DNA of 64,000 nt from Deltaproteobacteria bacterium HGW-Deltaproteobacteria-12 (lineage in GTDB: Bacteria > Desulfobacterota > Syntrophia > Syntrophales > Smithellaceae): NCBI GenBank assembly GCA_002840565.1, contig PHBK01000021.1, forward strand, positions 1 to 64,000, read 5' to 3'. Within the stretch, counting starts at the first letter, position 1; each line of letters begins with the position of its first letter. This document shows, piece by piece, positions 58,488 through 64,000 of this stretch. Made by a program: the position numbers and the translations under genes. The notes under the pieces were generated by a model, which saw only the letters and a program-made list of their open reading frames with translations, was not told where the DNA came from and did no database searches.

Positions 58488-59474
58488 TTATTGATTGGTC
58501 CGGTATGATCTTCTCCGCGAGACAGATGACATATGCCCGGCCTTTTCTGCTGCCGTAACCTGAAAGAAAGCCATGTGGACTACCATTTGCTCATGCACCA
58601 GGGCCGAGCCGACAATTTTATTTCCTTCATACCGGAAATCCTGGCCGTAACCAACCGAGTCAAATCGCTGTTCTTTGCAATCATTTATCTTCTTCATGAA
58701 CTCCTCAGCCTTCTCCCCGGGAGTTTCCTTTGCCTTTACCGGTTTCTCCGTCAGGGCATCCATGACATAGCTGCGAATAAGCTTGGGATGGAGTATTTTG
58801 AATGCGGATGACTTTGAAACCATGTCCAGGCCGACAACTTCTCCGTTCACCAACACCAGGAGGCCTTTTTGATCGTTCACCAGCGGGAAATGTTCCAGAA
58901 AGGCATCCATATCTTCCTGTTTTGCATCCAGGACATCCTTCATGGCCCCGGTTCGCGTATTAACCTTGTTGATCCTTGCCTGAACATCGATTTCATCCCA
59001 GACTGCTCCTTGATCGGTTCGGAAACAATGCATGGATTTCAGATTCTCGTTCACGGATGCATTTTTTACTCGCCTGAGTTTGGCTGACATGATATGGCCT
59101 GATTCCTCAAAATGGGAAGAATTGTAAGACCAGCGGCCATGTTCGGTGCAGCTCACGGGAATGATCGTTTCGGAAAGTTCCTTGAGCAGAATGGTGGTGT
59201 TCAGCACCCGGTTCTGCTTGGCTCCTGCGAGCTCTTCCCCGTCGAGTAAGAGTACCGGCTTTACCGCCTGATTCTGGACCTTTAACTCCGGGACGTGGCC
59301 GCCTTCTGTGACTTCCACAACTGACAGGATATGGCTTTCCATGGCTTCTTTCATAGTCAGGTAGTCCGGACCGGAACCGTTTCCGGAAAACAGGGGAATA
59401 ACCGCCACATGATTGTGGATTTGCATATCCCCGAATGTTATCCTTTCCAAATGTTTCTTAATAATCTCTTCCAT
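58488..59474 (-). CDS. ARPP-1 family protein
   Basis: A 328-residue protein matching ARPP-1 domain proteins: IPLFSGNGSGPDYLTM at the N-terminus, LLLDGEELAGAKQNR near residue 80, VSCTEHGRW near 110 and VLVNGEVVGLDMV near 225. The family is associated by gene context with ADP-ribose and NAD metabolism; its reaction is unknown. The ATG at 59,474 has AAGGAGG upstream, so the longer open frame is not used. First gene of the leftward run, 131 bases from a divergent WYL regulator. Confidence 0.75.
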   Translation of the reverse strand: MEEIIKKHLERITFGDMQIHNHVAVIPLFSGNGSGPDYLTMKEAMESHILSVVEVTEGGHVPELKVQNQAVKPVLLLDGEELAGAKQNRVLNTTILLKELSETIIPVSCTEHGRWSYNSSHFEESGHIMSAKLRRVKNASVNENLKSMHCFRTDQGAVWDEIDVQARINKVNTRTGAMKDVLDAKQEDMDAFLEHFPLVNDQKGLLVLVNGEVVGLDMVSKSSAFKILHPKLIRSYVMDALTEKPVKAKETPGEKAEEFMKKINDCKEQRFDSVGYGQDFRYEGNKIVGSALVHEQMVVHMAFFQVTAAEKAGHMSSVSRRRSYRTNQ

Positions 59475-59605
59475 CTTTCTTTCCTCCTTTTGCCCTCTTT
59501 TACCTTGACTATATGTAGTCGTCTCTGATAATTCAATGGCTCGACGACATAGGCAGGTCGCATTATCTTTCAGACGGCATTTTTCCTTAAAGGAGGATAA
59601 AGACA

Positions 59606-60565
59606 ATGGTCCGTGACCGCAGCACGCAGACGAAATTGATCCGCCTGGGACAGATCCTCCGGATATTCATGGAGAAGGAACACGTTGCCAGTTCCTGGCT
59701 GAGCAGTCATTTTCAGACCACACCTAGAACGATTCAGCGGGATCTGCTGTTGCTGAAGGAATCGGGCTTCCCCCTTCATGAGGAAAAAAAGGGAACATAT
59801 CGCCTGAGCCGTGATCTGGTGAAAAATCTGGAAGTTTTTGACGACACGGAACTGGCCCTGGTCGTGGCCTTGAAGAACATTGTTGGTCAGCTGGGTCAAC
59901 CATTTCAAAAGGCGGCGGATGGCGTCCTGGATCGTCTTTATGACTGTGTCACTTCCATGCCGGTCTTCGTAAAAATGGACGATGCCGTCCCTCTGGACAG
60001 CGCCCTGTTGAATAGGATCGTTCGGGCCATTCGGGAACGCAAACAAGTCAGCTTCCAGTATCCTGCCCGCAAGGGGGTTCATCCGGTCATTATGGATCCT
60101 TACCGGGTGGCCTATTTCAGCGGTTTCTGGTATCTGGTCGGTAATGAACCCGCCACCGGTATTCTCAAGCGCTACGCCCTCGACCGGATTACCGATTTCC
60201 GTTTATCAAAGATATGCTGCCGGGAAGCTCCACGAGACATCGACATCAAAATGCACCGGGGTGGCAATATCTGGTTTACCGATGAGATGAAACTGGAGAT
60301 CACGGTCCTGATCGATGCCAAGGTCAGTCATTATTTCAAACGGCGGCGGATGTTCCCCACCCAGGAGATAAAAGAAGAAAAACCGGACGGATCGCTTGTC
60401 GTTTCTTTCCGGGTGGGTCATTATGAAGCCATCCGCGATATCCTCAAGTCCTGGATACCGAACATTGAGATACTTGGGCCGGATGAATTTAAAAAGTCGC
60501 TTTTGGAGGATGTGAAGGCCTGGGTAGAGCGACAGGAGCTCGCGGCTGAGCAGAACAAGGTCTAA
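59606..60565 (+). CDS. WYL-domain transcriptional regulator
   Basis: A 319-residue regulator with an N-terminal helix-turn-helix (residues about 8-60, TTPRTIQRDLLLLKESG) and a WYL domain (MDPYRVAYFSGFWYLVGNE near 160-180, then ALDRI). WYL proteins sense ligands, often nucleotides or nucleic acid, and many repress anti-phage operons (for example CapW and BrxR). It is divergent from the ARPP-1 gene, so it probably controls both promoters in the 131-base gap. AAGGAGG precedes the ATG. Confidence 0.85.
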   Translation: MVRDRSTQTKLIRLGQILRIFMEKEHVASSWLSSHFQTTPRTIQRDLLLLKESGFPLHEEKKGTYRLSRDLVKNLEVFDDTELALVVALKNIVGQLGQPFQKAADGVLDRLYDCVTSMPVFVKMDDAVPLDSALLNRIVRAIRERKQVSFQYPARKGVHPVIMDPYRVAYFSGFWYLVGNEPATGILKRYALDRITDFRLSKICCREAPRDIDIKMHRGGNIWFTDEMKLEITVLIDAKVSHYFKRRRMFPTQEIKEEKPDGSLVVSFRVGHYEAIRDILKSWIPNIEILGPDEFKKSLLEDVKAWVERQELAAEQNKV

Positions 60566-60818
60566 TCTATAAATCATTAATAATCCTTAAATTTATTATC
60601 CCCTGTCAATAACCGGTTGTTTTTCAGTTCCTCTATCTGCATCAGGCATTTACTAAAATACCCGCCAAAAGGAAAACATTTGCGATTATTTGCGACAAAC
60701 AGTTGTCGTCTGGACATTGCCGGAAAGGATTGACAGTGATAATTTCTTCCCAAAGTTGAATGGATACTGAAGAGATTTGAATTCAAATATCGGGATGTGA
60801 AGCAAAGGGGAAGAGATT
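60566..60818. other. Intergenic region, nothing recognised
   Basis: No gene longer than noise and no clear terminator behind the WYL gene. The last bases carry GGGGAAGAG before the next ATG. Confidence 0.4.
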
Positions 60819-61454
60819 ATGTCAATAGTGATGAACAGAAGAAATTTTATCCATAATTCGCTGATTCTTGCGTCATGTGCGGCACTTCCGGTTGTTGATC
60901 ATAACCCGCCGCATAGGGATGCGCTGGAGCGGCTTATCACTGCACTAAGTCACCAATGTTCGGTAAATGACGCGCCGCTGCACCAGGACGAACTGCAGGC
61001 CATGACCTATGCCTATAATCAGATCAAACCGCAGAATCACCTGGAGTATGCGGTTGTTATCGTCTGTGCTTCCCGGTATTTATACGATACAGGATTAATA
61101 GATGAGTATGTCCAAAGGAAAAACGGGAATACACCTAAGCTTTTCCATCACCATGTATTCGATCTGGAAAAACGAGGAATGCCAAACACATACGGTCTGT
61201 TGTTATTCAAAGAGCAGGCCATAGCCTTTCTGCAGGAACTTACATCCAGCAACTCATCAAAGGCTGCAGCATACTGGTTGGAACTCATCAAATGGAAATT
61301 AAACTTTGATGATTTTGTTTTAATAATTAATGATCAATATAAAAGGGATCTCGGAACAAAGGGACTTCATAACATCTATGATTTAATGCGCACTTATACT
61401 CCCTACATTACCTACTGCTGGTCTTCAGTCATAGTGACGAAAGCCGGTCTTTAA
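60819..61454 (+). CDS. Uncharacterised protein with Tat-like signal
   Basis: A 211-residue protein beginning MSIVMNRRNFIHNSLILASCAALP, a twin-Arg motif then a hydrophobic segment, so export through the Tat pathway is possible. The remainder is helical (AMTYAYNQI, AAAYWLELIKW) and unrecognised. The arginine motif is short, so a cytoplasmic location is not excluded. It is the last gene before the right end of the element. Confidence 0.5.
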   Translation: MSIVMNRRNFIHNSLILASCAALPVVDHNPPHRDALERLITALSHQCSVNDAPLHQDELQAMTYAYNQIKPQNHLEYAVVIVCASRYLYDTGLIDEYVQRKNGNTPKLFHHHVFDLEKRGMPNTYGLLLFKEQAIAFLQELTSSNSSKAAAYWLELIKWKLNFDDFVLIINDQYKRDLGTKGLHNIYDLMRTYTPYITYCWSSVIVTKAGL

Positions 61455-61806
61455 CGTCAAGAAATTGGCCAAGATCTGACCATGAATGAGTAAAAAACAT
61501 GTGGTTATTTTTCTAATATGATCGAATTGCTGATCAGAATATGAATAAAATAAATAAAGTTTCGTCACCAATAAGGATATTTTTATTTGATTTGTTACAA
61601 AAGGACTATTATTCAGAACCACGAAGAAAAAGGGTCGCCTTTGGCCTCAGTCCGTCGGGTTCCAGTTACCCCTGGAGGAGACCATTGACAACCTTTGTAA
61701 ACATACTCCTTGATCATTATCTTATTCAATGCATGATCTTAAGACTACCATATTTAATATCCCAACTAGTTAAGACATTCTTTGTTGGTAGCAAGATGGT
61801 AGCACA
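61455..61806. other. Right-end region of the element
   Basis: An open frame at 61,541-61,825 lacks any recognisable content and is probably chance. The last part carries two GGTAGCA copies (61,787-61,793; 61,798-61,805), matching those at the left end. Confidence 0.4.
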
Positions 61807-61841
61807 GAAAAATTTAAGGGATTAACGAAACTCGCTAACCC
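61807..61841 (-). terminator. Terminator of tRNA-fMet, supplied by the element
   Basis: On the minus strand a stem of nine pairs with one bulge (61,841-61,833 with 61,827-61,818) is followed by a T-rich tail. It lies just inside the element, 11 bases beyond the tRNA 3' end, so the element appears to bring its own replacement terminator. Confidence 0.5.
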
Positions 61842-61852
61842 CTTGATTTTAT

Positions 61853-61929
<77 letters not shown>

Positions 61930-62030
61930 ATATTGCTGTATCTAAAAGCGTTGGTTTTAGACCACTATCTCCAATATTTGTCAAGGAGTTATTTGGCCTG
62001 ATCTCCTGCATCATCCGGTAATGTATATTT

Positions 62031-62876
62031 TTATTCAGTTATATATCCCATCAAACGATAAATTAACTTTGCCGCCATAAAATCGGGGGCAACAATACCG
62101 GGAATGGGCGCCAATTCCACTACATCAAAGCCCCTAATCCGGCAGGAGCGCGCAACTGTTTTCAGCAGGCGCAGAACATGGCTCCAGGCAAGCCCCCCGG
62201 GCTCCGGCGTTCCCGTCGCCGGCATGATGGAAGGATCGAAGACATCGAGATCAATGGTGATAAAAATATCCCCCCGCAAATCGCGGCAAATCGTTTCACA
62301 CCAGTCTTTGTTTTCTAAAACAAAATCAGCTGAATAGGATTTGACGGTGCTTTTGGGCAAAAAATCGGCTTCTTCTTTGCTCATGCTGCGGATTCCCACC
62401 TGCACGAGCGGACAAATTTCCGAAATCCTGCGTGCTACGGAAGCATGGCTGTATGGACTTCCCTGGTAGCTTTCCCGCAAATCGGCATGCGCATCCAATT
62501 GCAGCACCATCAATTCGGGATATTTTTCTTTGAGGGCGTCAACAGCCCCGAAGCTGATGCTGTGTTCGCCGCCCAGCATCACCGGTATCTTATCCAGTGC
62601 CGCGATTTTGCTAATTTTTCTCCGCACGGCGCCGACCACGTGTTTGGGACCGCGAGCATCAGTCGCCAGGGCCGGGGTTGTATGGATTCCTGCTGTATAG
62701 GTCTCCTTTTTCAGCTCCTCATCATAGAGTTCCATATTTGTTGATGCTTCAATAATCGCGAGCGGTCCCCGGCGGCTTCCCGGCTGATATGTTGAAGTCA
62801 GATCATAGGGGACGGGAACAACGACAAATAACGCATCACGCATTGAACATTCCGGATAAATTCCACTAAATTTCAT
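62031..62876 (-). CDS. speB: Agmatinase/arginase-family ureohydrolase
   Basis: A 281-residue binuclear manganese enzyme: GGEHSISFG, LDAHADLRES and TIDLDVFDPSIMPATGTPEPGG (split here as LDVFD and GTPEPGG) supply the metal ligands. Agmatinase converts agmatine to putrescine and urea; closely related enzymes use other guanidino substrates, so the substrate is inferred from overall similarity. GAGAGG precedes the ATG. It is core chromosome, transcribed away from lpxH's promoter side with lpxH upstream. Confidence 0.8.
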   Translation of the reverse strand: MKFSGIYPECSMRDALFVVVPVPYDLTSTYQPGSRRGPLAIIEASTNMELYDEELKKETYTAGIHTTPALATDARGPKHVVGAVRRKISKIAALDKIPVMLGGEHSISFGAVDALKEKYPELMVLQLDAHADLRESYQGSPYSHASVARRISEICPLVQVGIRSMSKEEADFLPKSTVKSYSADFVLENKDWCETICRDLRGDIFITIDLDVFDPSIMPATGTPEPGGLAWSHVLRLLKTVARSCRIRGFDVVELAPIPGIVAPDFMAAKLIYRLMGYITE

Positions 62877-62961
62877 AGGTCTAATCCTCTCTTTTTTTCA
62901 TGATTATGGGCATATCCATTTATTATTAATGGCATTTGCTCCCCTTTCCGTGGGGCAAAAG

Positions 62962-63738
62962 TTATCCTGCCCGATAATATCCCAGATAGAAATTCTTGTT
63001 TTCGCAGTAGGCAAACGAATAGTGGTTGATCCAATCACCTAAAGCAACAAATGTTTTTTTCTTTCCGGCAACGGTATAATGACGCATAACCGGCAGGTGA
63101 CAGTGGCCGACGATAATGGCATCGTAATCTTCCTGTAATTTTTCCACGGCAAAAGACAGCATTTTTTCCATCAGCACATCACCATCTTCTACGGTCATCT
63201 GCTTGCTGGCCATTGAACTGAGGCTTGCCAAAGACCAGCGGACGGATGCGGGAATAAATCGCTGGAAATGATAAAATGGCCGGCTCCGTATAATTCTACG
63301 GAATAATAGATATTTAAAGTTCGTTTGATCGGTTGTGTCGCCATGAGCAATCAAAGCCCGCAGACCGTTTATTTTAACATCAGCCCATTCCTCAAAGACT
63401 TCCATACCTAAAACGTCGTGAAAATATTCCTGAAGAAAAAAATCGTGGTTGCCTTCGCTCAAATGAATATTGATGCCTGATTTCTGCAATTCAATCAACT
63501 TGTTGATGATCATAATAAATTCCGGATAAATTTTATCTTTATTGCAAAACCAGAAATCAAACAAATCTCCGACGATATAAATATCAGTGACGGCGGTTAC
63601 CTGGACTTCTGATCCGCCTTTATCGATCAGCGCTTTCAGCTGACCGCTCTTAATATCATTGAAAAAATTAAGTAAATGTACATAGCGCTCGTCGGCAGCT
63701 TTCCTTAAATGAGTGTCAGAAATAAAGATTGCTTTCAT
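62962..63738 (-). CDS. lpxH: UDP-2,3-diacylglucosamine diphosphatase
   Basis: Lipid A pathway enzyme that splits UDP-2,3-diacylglucosamine to lipid X and UMP at the inner membrane surface. Calcineurin-type motifs are complete: FISDTHL, VGDLFDFWF, EGNHDFF, AHGDTTD and VGHCHLP. Length (258 residues) is normal. The start at 63,738 (MKAIFISD) is preferred to the ATG five codons upstream. Its presence shows an outer membrane with lipid A. Confidence 0.85.
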   Translation of the reverse strand: MKAIFISDTHLRKAADERYVHLLNFFNDIKSGQLKALIDKGGSEVQVTAVTDIYIVGDLFDFWFCNKDKIYPEFIMIINKLIELQKSGINIHLSEGNHDFFLQEYFHDVLGMEVFEEWADVKINGLRALIAHGDTTDQTNFKYLLFRRIIRSRPFYHFQRFIPASVRWSLASLSSMASKQMTVEDGDVLMEKMLSFAVEKLQEDYDAIIVGHCHLPVMRHYTVAGKKKTFVALGDWINHYSFAYCENKNFYLGYYRAG

Positions 63739-63899
63739 TTTATCCCGATGCAAAAAGAATATTTTAATTGTCCTTTATCAGATAAAGGCGCTGAACGTCA
63801 ACATCCACCTGGAGTCATAATTGATTCTTGTCATATCCGTATTTTTTTGCTAGTTTGCAGCCGACCCGGCAACTGTCGAAATAATTTTAAGGTAGAATA

Positions 63900-64000
63900 A
63901 TGATCAGAAAACAGGAAGCAATTAAACGCGCTAAGGAAGTATTACAAATTGAAGCGCAAAGCATTCTTCGCTTAATTGACAAAATTGATAAAAACTTTTC
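63900..64000 (+). CDS. kdsD: Arabinose-5-phosphate isomerase, N-terminus (partial)
   Basis: The first 33 codons (MIRKQEAIKRAKEVLQIE, then ILRLIDKIDKNF) match the start of KdsD/KpsF-type sugar isomerases, which make arabinose 5-phosphate for Kdo. The gene runs off the right edge. AAGG lies eight bases ahead of the ATG. Confidence 0.6.
   Translation, partial: MIRKQEAIKRAKEVLQIEAQSILRLIDKIDKNF

Noticed and set aside
61541-61825. Open plus-strand frame of 94 residues at the right end
   Set aside because: No ribosome site or family; it runs through the arm-site region and is probably chance.

Overview
The window looks like a chromosomal segment of a Gram-negative bacterium, possibly a deltaproteobacterium. 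The right end carries lipid A and Kdo genes (lpxH, start of kdsD), an agmatinase-family gene and an initiator tRNA. Almost everything to the left is accessory DNA. No ribosomal RNA, CRISPR array or phage structural gene was seen.

Region 1 (1-11.4 kb), accessory DNA outside the main element. It starts with the 5' end of a group II intron sitting directly behind a terminator hairpin. A decayed gene with an integron attC-like site follows, then a small PD-(D/E)XK protein. A leftward type I restriction operon (hsdM-hsdS-DUF3800-unknown-DUF262/DUF1524-hsdR) fills the rest; its genes overlap by ATGA except at one gap.

Region 2 (11,961-61,901), an integrated element of about 49.9 kb. A 49-bp direct repeat of the 3' half of tRNA-fMet bounds it: attL at 11,961-12,009 and attR inside the intact tRNA at 61,853-61,901. 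A tyrosine integrase lies just inside attL, and copies of GGTAGCA cluster at both ends. The left part (12.2-24.7 kb) is a maintenance and replication module: integrase, HigBA-like toxin-antitoxin pair, excisionase-like protein, CHC2/TOPRIM primase, AAA+ ATPase, a CTTAC repeat cluster next to an AT-rich tract, an apparently dead SF2 helicase, a second catalytic-domain-only recombinase behind a lox-like palindrome, a SprT-like protein, a DUF932 protein and a ribbon-helix-helix protein. No terminase, capsid, relaxase or conjugation gene was recognised.

Region 3 (25-60.6 kb), defence cargo of the element. It holds a CYTH pseudogene split by a MITE-like insertion; a two-gene system resembling Druantia type III (druH, druE); a class III nucleotidyl cyclase and a SIR2-like protein, the latter bounded by attC-like heptamers; a RecQ-like helicase; a second type I restriction operon (hsdM-hsdS-RecD-like helicase/nuclease-hsdR-DUF45 peptidase); and a leftward run of about eleven genes (ARPP-1, zinc ribbon, HD hydrolase, three nuclease-like proteins, a possible TIM barrel, small proteins, NERD-UvrD helicase) that faces a divergent WYL-domain regulator. 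This last run is the best candidate for an undescribed multi-gene system.

Region 4 (61.85-64 kb) is core chromosome: tRNA-fMet, an agmatinase-family gene, lpxH and the start of kdsD.

All assignments come from reading motifs and architecture by eye; no database search was run.
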